Shown piece by piece: positions 1-7,626 of a stretch of DNA of 64,000 nt (the stretch's first letter is position 1; every line of letters starts with the position of its first letter). The stretch lies in NCBI RefSeq assembly GCF_014287475.1, contig NZ_JACOPF010000001.1:434001-498000 (forward strand), read 5' to 3'. The notes below the pieces were generated by a model. The model was not told the DNA's origin. It did no database searches and saw only the letters and a list, made by a program, of their open reading frames with translations. The DNA comes from Mediterraneibacter hominis (lineage in GTDB: Bacteria > Bacillota > Clostridia > Lachnospirales > Lachnospiraceae). A program made the position numbers and the translations under genes.

Positions 1-166
1 AGAAGTAAATGACGGAGCAGCATGGGAGAGTATGATGAAGAGAATTCCCGCAGGATATGCAGGAAAACCTTCAGATGTAGGAAATATGGTAGCCTTCCTT
101 GCATCTGACGAGGCGGCCTATATTACATCAGAAGTGATCAATGTAGGCGGTGGAATGATCGTATAA
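1..166 (+). CDS. SDR-family oxidoreductase, C-terminal end (partial)
   Basis: The window opens inside this gene. Reading from base 2 gives 54 codons to the TAA at 164-166. The tail (GKPSDVGNMVAFLASDEAAY, then a VINVGGGMIV terminus) is the typical C-terminal part of classical FabG-like short-chain dehydrogenases: the helix that selects against missing cofactor partners, followed by the final strand with the conserved GG. The Rossmann fold and the Ser-Tyr-Lys catalytic residues lie upstream of the window, so neither substrate nor cofactor can be judged. It is followed in the same direction by a 3-hydroxyacyl-CoA dehydrogenase and a thiolase, so a role in acyl-CoA or hydroxy-acid chemistry is plausible, but this is inference. 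Confidence 0.85.
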   Translation, partial: EVNDGAAWESMMKRIPAGYAGKPSDVGNMVAFLASDEAAYITSEVINVGGGMIV

Positions 167-178
167 GGAAACTATATA

Positions 179-212
179 CCCTAAGGGTGCACCGCAATAC
201 ATTCCCTTAGGG
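179..212 (+). other. Intergenic hairpin between SDR gene and HAD gene
   Basis: CCCTAAGGG at 179-187 is the exact reverse complement of CCCTTAGGG at 204-212, with a 16-nt loop. No T-run follows, so it does not look like a simple intrinsic terminator. It may be an mRNA processing or stability element, or a weak attenuator, inside an operon whose genes all run rightward. Confidence 0.45.
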
Positions 213-261
213 AAGGCGGGCTTTGGCCGACAAGGTATGACAATCAGACAGGAGGAGAAAA

Positions 262-1104
262 ATGAGGATTTCAGTAATCGGAGCAGGACTAATGGGCAGT
301 GGAATTGCCCAGACATGCGCGCAGGCTGGATACGAAGTCGTAAATATCGACGTGTTTGAACCGGCAATAGATAAGGCGAAGACGAATATCGAGAAATTGT
401 TTGCGCGGAAGATCGAAAAAGGTAGTATGACGGAAGACGAAAAGGAGAAGATTCTATCAAAAATATCATACAGCAGCCAGATGGAAGCGGTAAAGGGCAG
501 TGCGATCGTTGTGGAAGCTGTGCCGGAAAAAATAGATTTAAAGAAAACGGTTTTTGAGCAGCTTGATAAGATTGCAGATGCAGACGCAATTCTGGTTTCC
601 AATACTTCAGGACTTAGTATTTCTGAAATGGCGGCGGCGACGATGCGGCCTCATAAAGTCATGGGTGTACATTTCTTCTATCCGGCGCCGGTGATGAAAC
701 TGGCGGAATTGATCCGCGGGATTGCGACGGACGAGGATACCTACAACAAAGTCAGAGAGTTTGCTGTCAGTCTTGGCAAGACGGTAGTAGATGCACCGGA
801 GTATCCTGGCTTTATTGTGAACCGTATTTTGGTTCCTATGCAGAATGAAGCAGCTTTTATGGTAATGGAAGGGTGCAAGCCAGAGGATGTAGACAATGCT
901 ATGAAGCTAGGGGCGAATCATCCCATGGGGCCATTGGAGCTGACGGATTTTGTGGGAGTGGATGTGATGCTGGCAACCATGACAGGGCTTTATAATGGTT
1001 TTCACGACAGCAAGTACAGACCGTGTCCACTTCTTGAGACAATGGTGAAAGCAGGACATCTGGGAAGAAAAAGCGGACAAGGATTTTATAAATACAACAA
1101 ATAA
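262..1104 (+). CDS. 3-hydroxyacyl-CoA (3-hydroxybutyryl-CoA type) dehydrogenase
   Basis: NAD(P)-dependent cytosolic enzyme interconverting 3-hydroxyacyl-CoA and 3-oxoacyl-CoA. At 280 aa it has the length of the single-domain bacterial 3-hydroxybutyryl-CoA dehydrogenase family. The dinucleotide-binding GAGLMG loop is at residues 7-12, the SNTSGLSI segment near 113-120, and the catalytic His-Glu pair fits H137 (in GVHFFYP) and E149. The C-terminal helical dimerisation domain is complete. The ATG follows AGGAGGAGAAAA. A thiolase follows after about 60 bases. There is no crotonase, acyl-CoA dehydrogenase or EtfAB beside it, so this is not the standard butyrate operon, and the symbol hbd is withheld because the chain length and pathway are unknown. 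Confidence 0.9.
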   Translation: MRISVIGAGLMGSGIAQTCAQAGYEVVNIDVFEPAIDKAKTNIEKLFARKIEKGSMTEDEKEKILSKISYSSQMEAVKGSAIVVEAVPEKIDLKKTVFEQLDKIADADAILVSNTSGLSISEMAAATMRPHKVMGVHFFYPAPVMKLAELIRGIATDEDTYNKVREFAVSLGKTVVDAPEYPGFIVNRILVPMQNEAAFMVMEGCKPEDVDNAMKLGANHPMGPLELTDFVGVDVMLATMTGLYNGFHDSKYRPCPLLETMVKAGHLGRKSGQGFYKYNK

Positions 1105-1167
1105 GAGAGCGAAAAGCAATAACAGTTAGAAATAGAAGAAAGAGTGGAAAATGAAAGGAGAAGAAAT

Positions 1168-2349
1168 ATGAGAGAAGTAGTGATTGTCAGTGGAGTAAGA
1201 CTTCCGGTGGGAAGTTTTGGGGGAAGCTTGAAAAATATTTCTGCTATTGACATGGGGGCAATGGTGGTAAAAGAAGCGGTAAACCGCGCAGGAATAGAAC
1301 CATCAGAGGTAGATGAAGTAGTGATCGGACAGGTGGGGGAAATCGCTGAAAATGGATTTGTGGCAAGAGCGATCAGCTTAAAAGCAGGAATGCCAAAAGA
1401 GACGACTGCATATTCCGTTAACCGCCAATGTGGTTCGAGCCTGCAGGCGATCGCAGAAGCTGTGATGGAAATTCAGACAGGGCAGGCGGATGTAGTGGTT
1501 GCCGGAGGCGCGGAGAGTATATCCCAGCTTCCTTATTACGTAAAGGATGCGCGTTGGGGAGCGAGGATGGGACATAAAGTGTTTGAGGACGGAGTGATTG
1601 ATATCCTCACTTGGCCTCTTGATGGAAACCATAACGGTGTAACGGCGGAAAATGTGGCACAAAAATACCAGGTGACAAGAGAAGAACAGGATGAATTTGC
1701 CCTGGAAAGTCATCGGCGTGCTTGTGAGGCGATCAAAGAAGGAAAATTTAAAGAAGAGATTCTGCCAGTGGAACTAAAAGACAGGAAAGGAAATGTAACA
1801 ATTTTTGATACAGATGAAGGACCAAGAGACGGACAGACAATAGAGAAACTGGCAAAATTAAGGCCTTGCTTTGTAAAAGACGGAACAGTCACCGCGGGTA
1901 ATTCTTCCAGTTTAAATGACGGGGCGGCTGCGGTCGTGGTTATGGCGAAAGAAAAGGCAGAAGCGCTGGGAGTTATTCCAAAGCTGAAGATAGAAGGATA
2001 TGCGGTTGCGGGATTTGACGCGGAGCTGATGGGATACTCTCCGAAGTTCTCCAGCGAAAAACTGGCGGAAAAATTAGAGATTAACCTAAAAGACATTGAT
2101 ATGTTTGAGATAAATGAGGCATTTGCAAGCCAGGCGTATGCAGTCAGAAGAGATCTGGGACTGGATCCGGAAAAAGTCAATATATATGGAGGCGGTATTT
2201 CTATCGGACATCCGATTGGCGCAACAGGAGTGATCCTGACAGTGAAAGTGCTGTATGAATTGATGAGGACGGATAAAAAGGATGCCATGATCAGTATGTG
2301 TATAGGCGGCGGACAAGGAATCTCCATGTATTTTACAAAGTGTGAATAA
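1168..2349 (+). CDS. Acetyl-CoA acetyltransferase (thiolase)
   Basis: Thiolase family II enzyme, 393 aa from the ATG at 1168, which is preceded by AAAGGAG at 1153-1159; an upstream in-frame GTG at 1144 has no such site. The nucleophilic cysteine is C88 in NRQCGSS. The later signatures NEAFASQ, GGGISIGHPIGATG (catalytic His) and CIGGGQG (second Cys) are all present, so it should be active. It condenses two acetyl-CoA or cleaves a 3-oxoacyl-CoA. With the preceding dehydrogenase it makes a two-step module between acyl-CoA units and 3-hydroxyacyl-CoA. An intrinsic terminator follows, so this is the last gene of its transcript. The direction (biosynthetic or degradative) cannot be decided here. 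Confidence 0.92.
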   Translation: MREVVIVSGVRLPVGSFGGSLKNISAIDMGAMVVKEAVNRAGIEPSEVDEVVIGQVGEIAENGFVARAISLKAGMPKETTAYSVNRQCGSSLQAIAEAVMEIQTGQADVVVAGGAESISQLPYYVKDARWGARMGHKVFEDGVIDILTWPLDGNHNGVTAENVAQKYQVTREEQDEFALESHRRACEAIKEGKFKEEILPVELKDRKGNVTIFDTDEGPRDGQTIEKLAKLRPCFVKDGTVTAGNSSSLNDGAAAVVVMAKEKAEALGVIPKLKIEGYAVAGFDAELMGYSPKFSSEKLAEKLEINLKDIDMFEINEAFASQAYAVRRDLGLDPEKVNIYGGGISIGHPIGATGVILTVKVLYELMRTDKKDAMISMCIGGGQGISMYFTKCE

Positions 2350-2396
2350 ATAAGAAAGTCAGTATAGAGTATAAGAGAATACAAAATAAGACAAGA

Positions 2397-2446
2397 AAAG
2401 GTATCGGTAATTCTGTTTTAGGAACTGCCGATACCTTTTTATAATA
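2397..2446 (+). terminator. Intrinsic terminator after thiolase gene
   Basis: An inverted repeat (AAAAGGTATCGG paired with CCGATACCTTTTT, with pairing TTCTG/AGGAACTG-like bases between) ends in a T-run. It separates the SDR-dehydrogenase-thiolase unit from the hypB operon. Confidence 0.85.
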
Positions 2447-2534
2447 CAAGGGAAGTTTTCTTATATCATAACAAGGTTCTTATTCAAAATTATGATGCGT
2501 ATAAGAAGCTGTAACGGGTTTATTTGATATGGAT

Positions 2535-2549
2535 TTGGTTATACCAGAT
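2535..2549. promoter_or_regulatory. Distal FadR/GntR-type operator (left arm)
   Basis: TGGTTATACCA at 2536-2546 fits the TGGT-N3-ACCA form known for FadR-type GntR operators. The 15 bases 2535-2549 are an exact inverted copy of 2674-2688 on the other side of the hypB promoter. The most likely ligand is the FadR-family repressor encoded at 7626-8333. Assignment is inference from motif and proximity. Confidence 0.6.
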
Positions 2550-2627
2550 ACCAAAAATGAAATTTTCGTATTTTATAAAAATTAATCGAAAATTTACTTG
2601 AAAAATGTACAATAATTATTCGAATAA

Positions 2628-2656
2628 TTGACAAAAATTGTGCGTAATAGTATAAT
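2628..2656 (+). promoter_or_regulatory. Consensus sigma-A promoter for hypB operon
   Basis: TTGACA at 2628-2633 and TATAAT at 2651-2656 are separated by exactly 17 bases, a perfect consensus. Predicted transcription start is near 2663, between the promoter and the proximal operator. Such a strong promoter implies repression as the main control. Confidence 0.88.
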
Positions 2657-2673
2657 GATAAAAAAGTAACAAA

Positions 2674-2688
2674 ATCTGGTATAACCAA
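2674..2688. promoter_or_regulatory. Proximal FadR/GntR-type operator (right arm)
   Basis: TGGTATAACCA at 2677-2687 fits TGGT-N3-ACCA and lies about 14-24 bases downstream of the predicted start of transcription, where a bound repressor would block elongation or open-complex formation. It mirrors the distal site at 2535-2549 base for base over 15 positions. Confidence 0.65.
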
Positions 2689-2707
2689 TATGGAGAGGGG
2701 CGAAGGA

Positions 2708-3388
2708 ATGGAAAAATTTAAAGTTCTGGAGATCAAGCAGAGTGTTTTTGCCGACAATGACAGGAGAGCAGAAGAAGTCAGAACGACATTAAAGGAAAAA
2801 AAGGTGTTTCTGTTAAACCTGATGGCGTCCCCTGGTGCGGGTAAGACAACGACATTGGTTCGGACAATCGAACATTTGAAAGAAAAAATACGCATTGGAG
2901 TTATGGAAGCGGATATTGATTCAGATGTGGATGCCCAGACGGTTGCCGGACTTGGAGTAAAGACGATTCAATTGCATACGGGTGGAATGTGCCACCTGGA
3001 TGCGGATATGACGATGCAGGGATTAGACGGACTTCAGGCGGAGGACACAGACCTTGTTATTCTGGAGAATGTAGGAAATCTGGTCTGTCCTGCGGAATTT
3101 GACACAGGTGCTGTAAAAAATGCGATGATTCTAAGTGTGCCGGAGGGAGATGACAAACCATTAAAATACCCGCTTATGTTTTCTGTCTGTGATGTGGTAC
3201 TGATCAATAAGATCGATGTAATGCCATATTTTGACTTTGACATGGAAAGATGCAAGGAAAATATACGAAAGAGAAATCCGAAAGCGGAAATTATTCCTGT
3301 TTCTGCGAAGACAGGGGAAGGAATAGAAGCGTGGTGTAAATGGCTTCAAAGAGAGGTAGAAATATTTAAGGAGGTGGAAAAAGTATGA
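2708..3388 (+). CDS. hypB: HypB, nickel-inserting GTPase accessory protein
   Basis: SIMIBI-class GTPase that delivers nickel during [NiFe]-hydrogenase (or other nickel enzyme) maturation, working with HypA. From the ATG at 2708 (behind GAGAGGGG) it has 226 aa. Visible motifs are the P-loop SPGAGKTT (41-48), MEADIDSD (switch region), the G-domain metal-site Cys-His at C95-H96 in GGMCHLDAD, C127 in NVGNLVCP, and NKID for guanine recognition. The N-terminal CxxCGC metal site and His-rich stretch of some HypB proteins are absent. It overlaps the next gene by 4 bases. hypC, D, E, F and hydrogenase subunits are not in the window, so the client enzyme is unknown. Confidence 0.93.
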   Translation: MEKFKVLEIKQSVFADNDRRAEEVRTTLKEKKVFLLNLMASPGAGKTTTLVRTIEHLKEKIRIGVMEADIDSDVDAQTVAGLGVKTIQLHTGGMCHLDADMTMQGLDGLQAEDTDLVILENVGNLVCPAEFDTGAVKNAMILSVPEGDDKPLKYPLMFSVCDVVLINKIDVMPYFDFDMERCKENIRKRNPKAEIIPVSAKTGEGIEAWCKWLQREVEIFKEVEKV

Positions 3389-6102
3389 GCGAAGAACGAG
3401 AAAAGATTCTGAAGCTGGGGCAGATGATTACGGACAGAATCGGGCATAAGGTGACCGTGGAGGATCCGGAATACTGGGGCCTTGCCAGTGTGGTGACAGA
3501 TGAGATGGCAGAGGTGGCACTCAAGATGAAGGTGCGTAAGCCTATGACATTAAAGCAACTGGCGGCAGTGACGAAAAAAGAGGAAAAGGAACTGGAGAAC
3601 CTGCTGCATGAAATGTGTGTTGTCGGGCTTTTGGAGTATAACTGGGAGAATCCGGCGCACGAAAAACAGTATGTTCTGCCAATGTTTGTGCCAGGAAGTG
3701 CAGAATTTACGAATATGAATAAAGAGCAGCTTGAGAAGCATCCAGAACTGGGACGTTTCTTTGAACGAATGTCAAGACTGCCTCTCGAGAAGGTGACTCC
3801 AATGGTGCCTCCGGGCGGGGCTGGGATTGGTATGCACGTTATTCCGGTAGAAAAGGCAATTGAGATGGAAAATCAGTCAGCAGATATAGAACATATTTCT
3901 CATTGGCTGAAAAAGTACGACGGTAAATATGCGGCAAGTCCTTGTTCCTGCAGGATGTCCAGACAGACATTTGATGAAGGGTGTGCGGATGATCCGGAAG
4001 ACTGGTGTATCGCAGTAGGAGACATGGCAGATTATGTAGTGGAGACCAATAAAGGCGGACGCTATATTACATATGACGAAGTGATGGAAATACTGAAACG
4101 GGCGGAGGACAACGGCTTTGTCCATCAGATAACGAATATTGACGGAGAGAACAAGATATTTGCTATTTGTAACTGTAATGTCAATGTCTGCTATGCACTG
4201 CGCACTTCCCAACTCTTTAATACACCGAATCTGTCTCGTTCTGCCTATGTGGCGCGGGTAACGAAAGAGGACTGTGTGGCATGTGGGCGGTGTGTGGAAT
4301 ATTGTCCGGCGGGAGCTGTCAAATTAGGGCAGAAGCTCTGTACGAAAGACGGCCCTGTAATCTATCCGAAACAGGAACTTCCGGATCGTGTAAAATGGGG
4401 ACCGGAAAAATGGGATGAAGAATACCGCGACAACAACCGTATTAATTGCTATGATACGGGGACTGCTCCATGTAAGACTGCCTGTCCGGCGCACATTGCT
4501 GTGCAGGGATATTTGAAGATGGCAGCACAGGGGAGATATAAGGAAGCACTTGCCTTGATCAAGAAAGAAAATCCATTCCCTGCGGTATGCGGGCATGTCT
4601 GTAACCGAAGATGTGAGGATGCATGTACAAGGGGAACGGTAGACGAAGCGGTGGCAATTGACGAAGTGAAAAAGTTCATTGCAAGAAAAGATCTGGATGC
4701 AAAGGAACGATACATTCCCCCGATTATACCGCCGACCACAGGAAGGCTGTTTACAGAAAAAATCGCGATTGTCGGAGCCGGCCCCGCTGGATTAAGCTGC
4801 GCGTTTTATCTGGCTGAGAAAGGATATAGACCGACTGTATTTGAGAAAAATGAACGGCCTGGCGGCATGCTGGTCTATGGGATTCCGTCTTTCAAATTAG
4901 AAAAGGATGTAGTGGACGCGGAAATTGACGTTATCAAAGAGATGGGCGTGGACATTCGCTGCGGCGTTGAGGTAGGCAGGGATATTACGCTGGAAGAATT
5001 ACGCGCGCAGGGATACAAGGCATTTTATATAGCAATCGGATGCCAGGGCGGAAAAATGGCGGGAATACCGGGAGAAGATGCAGACGGCGTTATGACAGCG
5101 GTAGATTTTTTAAGAAAAGCGGCAGAAGAAACGCCGGAAATGAAAGGAAGAACCGTTGTTATCGGCGGTGGAAATGTAGCGGTGGATGTAGCTAGAACCA
5201 GTGTGCGCTGCGGTGCTTTTGAAGTGTGCATGTTTAGTCTGGAAAGCCGTGAGGAAATGCCGGCTTCTGTTGAGGAGATAAGGGAAGCAGAGGAAGAAAA
5301 TATACAGATAAACTGCGGATGGGGACCAAAAGAAATACTGCAAAAAGAAGGAAACGTCTGTGGAATTGTCTTAAAAAAATGTGTCAGTGTATTTGATGAA
5401 ACAGGCAGATTTTCCCCAAAATATGATGAGAAAGAGACGATTACAGTAGAATGTGAGCATGTATTTTTAAGTATCGGACAGAGTATCTTGTGGGGAGATT
5501 TATTAAGAGATTCTAAGGTAGAGTTGGGCAGGGGAAATGGCGCTGTGGCGGACGCCCTTACCTATCAAACAGCGGAACCAGATATTTTTGTAGGTGGGGA
5601 TGTATATACCGGCCCCAAATTTGCAATCGATGCGATCGCGGCGGGAAAAGAAGGGGCAATTTCCATTCATCGCTTCGTACAGCCAAACAGCAGTCTGACG
5701 ATTGGAAGAAACCGCAGAAAGTTTAAAGAGTTAGACAAAGAAAATATTGTTTTAGATGCTTATGATACCTCCTCCAGACAGATACCGGAAAAAGATACAA
5801 GTATAGATGCCAGATATTCCTTCAAAGATGTACAGAAAACATTTACAGAGGAACAGGTAAAGACAGAGACAGCAAGATGCCTAAGCTGCGGTGCGTCTAT
5901 TGTGGATGAAAACAAATGTATTGGCTGCGGTGTATGTACTACAAAATGTGAGTTTGATGCAATTCATCTTTATAGAGAGCATCCAGAGTGCAGCAAGATG
6001 TATAAAGCGGAAGATAAGATGAAGGCAATTCTGCCCTATATGCTGAAACGAGAATTTAAAATCAGGTTCGGCAGGAAAGACAGGGGAAAAGAAAATGCAT
6101 GA
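3385..6102 (+). CDS. Large Fe-S/FAD oxidoreductase with GltD-like core
   Basis: A 905-aa multidomain redox protein. In order: a winged-helix-like N-terminus (about 25-90); a cysteine segment (CSC at 187-189, C200, C208, then CNCNVNVC at 262-269) that could hold a cluster; a ferredoxin motif CVACGRCVEYCP (297-308); a GltD-type N-terminal Fe-S region (C363, C367, C402, C406, C410, C414); an FAD site GAGPAGL (464-470); an NAD(P) site GGGNVAVDVA (594-603); and a C-terminal ferredoxin region (C832, C835, C845, C848, C851, C855). It is much longer than GltD (about 450-500 aa). It probably passes electrons between NAD(P)H, FAD and several clusters to an unknown partner. It lies between hypB and hypA with overlaps on both sides (4 and 8 bases), so translation is coupled. 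Electron partner and reaction are not known. Confidence 0.85.
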   Translation: MSEEREKILKLGQMITDRIGHKVTVEDPEYWGLASVVTDEMAEVALKMKVRKPMTLKQLAAVTKKEEKELENLLHEMCVVGLLEYNWENPAHEKQYVLPMFVPGSAEFTNMNKEQLEKHPELGRFFERMSRLPLEKVTPMVPPGGAGIGMHVIPVEKAIEMENQSADIEHISHWLKKYDGKYAASPCSCRMSRQTFDEGCADDPEDWCIAVGDMADYVVETNKGGRYITYDEVMEILKRAEDNGFVHQITNIDGENKIFAICNCNVNVCYALRTSQLFNTPNLSRSAYVARVTKEDCVACGRCVEYCPAGAVKLGQKLCTKDGPVIYPKQELPDRVKWGPEKWDEEYRDNNRINCYDTGTAPCKTACPAHIAVQGYLKMAAQGRYKEALALIKKENPFPAVCGHVCNRRCEDACTRGTVDEAVAIDEVKKFIARKDLDAKERYIPPIIPPTTGRLFTEKIAIVGAGPAGLSCAFYLAEKGYRPTVFEKNERPGGMLVYGIPSFKLEKDVVDAEIDVIKEMGVDIRCGVEVGRDITLEELRAQGYKAFYIAIGCQGGKMAGIPGEDADGVMTAVDFLRKAAEETPEMKGRTVVIGGGNVAVDVARTSVRCGAFEVCMFSLESREEMPASVEEIREAEEENIQINCGWGPKEILQKEGNVCGIVLKKCVSVFDETGRFSPKYDEKETITVECEHVFLSIGQSILWGDLLRDSKVELGRGNGAVADALTYQTAEPDIFVGGDVYTGPKFAIDAIAAGKEGAISIHRFVQPNSSLTIGRNRRKFKELDKENIVLDAYDTSSRQIPEKDTSIDARYSFKDVQKTFTEEQVKTETARCLSCGASIVDENKCIGCGVCTTKCEFDAIHLYREHPECSKMYKAEDKMKAILPYMLKREFKIRFGRKDRGKENA

Positions 6103-6439
6103 ATTAGGAATTGTATTCCATATTATCAATAGTCTGGAAAAGATAGGAGAAGAAAACCAGCTAAAAGAAGTAGCCAGTGTGATATTGGAAATTGGGGAAG
6201 TCTCTGGTGTGGCAGATTCTTATCTAAAGGATTGTTGGAAATGGGCGGTGAAAAAGTCAGACTTGTTAAACGGGGCAGAGCTTCTAATAGAAGTGATTCC
6301 GGCAGTGACTTTTTGTGAGGATTGCAGCAGGACATATGAGACAGTAAAGTATGGAAAAACCTGCCCTTACTGTGCCGGGGAGCATACATATCTTATGACA
6401 GGGAATGAGTTTAACATCAAAGAGATAGAAGCCTGTTGA
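6095..6439 (+). CDS. hypA: HypA, nickel/zinc metallochaperone
   Basis: A 114-aa HypA/HybF family protein. The nickel-binding start MHEL (His2) is intact, and the zinc finger is CxxC (C74, C77) with CxxC (C90, C93). HypA hands nickel on together with HypB. The ATG lies 8 bases inside the preceding oxidoreductase gene. The pairing of hypA and hypB around an Fe-S flavoprotein, with no other hyp gene close by, suggests that this transcript supplies nickel handling for one specific enzyme, which may be encoded elsewhere. Family assignment is firm; client is unknown. Confidence 0.9.
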   Translation: MHELGIVFHIINSLEKIGEENQLKEVASVILEIGEVSGVADSYLKDCWKWAVKKSDLLNGAELLIEVIPAVTFCEDCSRTYETVKYGKTCPYCAGEHTYLMTGNEFNIKEIEAC

Positions 6440-6482
6440 CAAAGAAGAAAAGGCAGAGAGGAAAAGAAAAGGAGGAAGGAAG

Positions 6483-7529
6483 ATGTTATTTCAGATTTAT
6501 GGAGATAATGCCGGCTGGCAGCTTTTAGGGTGGCTCTTGGTATTCGCAGGGCTGATTTTGGCAAATGAAATTGCAAGGCGTACAAAGGCGGGAGGAATCT
6601 TTTGTTTTCTGATTCTTCCGGCTGCGCTGACTGTATATTTTATCGCTATATATGTAGGAGCAGCAAGCGGGGCCGAATGGGCGCTTAATAACCCTACTTA
6701 TACGCATATGAACAGTTGGTTTCATTATGCAAAGCTCTATGCTGCAACGGCAGGCTGTATTGGCTTTATGATGCTGAAATATAAATGGAGCATTGGGAAA
6801 AAAGAGTGGTTTAAAATCTTTCCATTTCTGATTGTGGCGATCAATATCTTGATTGCAGTGGTAAGTGATTTTGAGTCTGGCATTCGGGGCGCAATGGCGC
6901 TCGCAGAACATGGAGACCGCTGGTGGCTCTCCTCAGAGAATGTATGGCTGTACGGCGGATGGTGGAACTGGGTCAATGGAATTGCTGGAATTCTGAACAT
7001 TTTATGTATGACAGGCTGGTGGGGAATCTATTCCTCCAGAGATAAAAAAGATATGCTTTGGCCGGATATGACATTTTGCTTTATCATTGCGTATGATTTA
7101 TGGAATTTCGAATATACCTACAATAACCTGCCGACGCATGCATGGTACTGTGGTCTGGCTCTTTTGCTTGCTCCTACGTTTGCCAATGCGTTATGGAACA
7201 AAGGCGGCTGGATACAAAACCGCGCCAATACACTGGCGCTTTGGTGTATGTTTGCACAGGTATTTCCACTATTTCAGGATGAAAGCCGTTTTACTACGAT
7301 TTCTTCGGTATACACAGACGGCGTGATGAACGCAGCAGTGCGGCCGACATCTGCCGATCCGACCATGCAGGGGATTATCGCGATTCTAGCATTGGCGGCA
7401 AATGTGATTGTCCTGGCCGTGATTATCAAACGGGCAAAAGAACAAAAGAAAAACCCATACAAACAGGAAATCTTTACAGATCAAAGAGACTTCAAGCTGG
7501 CAATGGCAAGGGCAGAAGAACAGAAATAA
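6483..7529 (+). CDS. Polytopic membrane protein of unknown function
   Basis: A 348-aa integral membrane protein with about eight hydrophobic segments (roughly 13-30, 36-58, 78-95, 112-130, 160-180, 195-215, 222-240, 300-320), rich in Trp and aromatic residues (GGWWNWVNG, TGWWGIYS, FIIAYDLWNFEYTYNN). No transporter, cytochrome or ion-motive signature is recognised. It may belong to the Clostridial DUF5692 group, which is recalled from memory and unverified. It is the last gene of the hypB operon, 43 bases after hypA with a GGAGGAAG site at its ATG. The context suggests a partner of the redox cassette, for instance a membrane anchor or a substrate carrier, but the sequence does not decide. Confidence 0.7.
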   Translation: MLFQIYGDNAGWQLLGWLLVFAGLILANEIARRTKAGGIFCFLILPAALTVYFIAIYVGAASGAEWALNNPTYTHMNSWFHYAKLYAATAGCIGFMMLKYKWSIGKKEWFKIFPFLIVAINILIAVVSDFESGIRGAMALAEHGDRWWLSSENVWLYGGWWNWVNGIAGILNILCMTGWWGIYSSRDKKDMLWPDMTFCFIIAYDLWNFEYTYNNLPTHAWYCGLALLLAPTFANALWNKGGWIQNRANTLALWCMFAQVFPLFQDESRFTTISSVYTDGVMNAAVRPTSADPTMQGIIAILALAANVIVLAVIIKRAKEQKKNPYKQEIFTDQRDFKLAMARAEEQK

Positions 7530-7554
7530 ATGCTCCGGCATTTTGTATCATCAC

Positions 7555-7626
7555 AGAGGAGAACCTATTTTGGAATTAGCGGACAACTTATAAATAAGTG
7601 AACGTAGTCCTGAAAGGTTCTCCTCT
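7555..7626. terminator. Structured inverted repeat between convergent genes
   Basis: AGAGGAGAACCT at 7555-7566 pairs perfectly with AGGTTCTCCTCT at 7615-7626. Inside it, GGAC (7581) pairs with GTCC (7607-7610) and ACTTAT with ATAAGT, giving a nested structure. The right arm reaches the stop codon of the minus-strand regulator. It probably ends both convergent transcripts, although neither side has a strong T-run. Confidence 0.6.

Noticed and set aside
262..2349. Butyrate synthesis operon (thl-hbd-crt-bcd-etf)
   Set aside because: Only two of the genes are present, with no crotonase, acyl-CoA dehydrogenase or electron-transfer flavoprotein.
1710..2384. Long antisense frame of 224 codons opposite the thiolase gene
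   Set aside because: A mirror of a clearly conserved coding frame; Ser/Phe-rich product with no domain.
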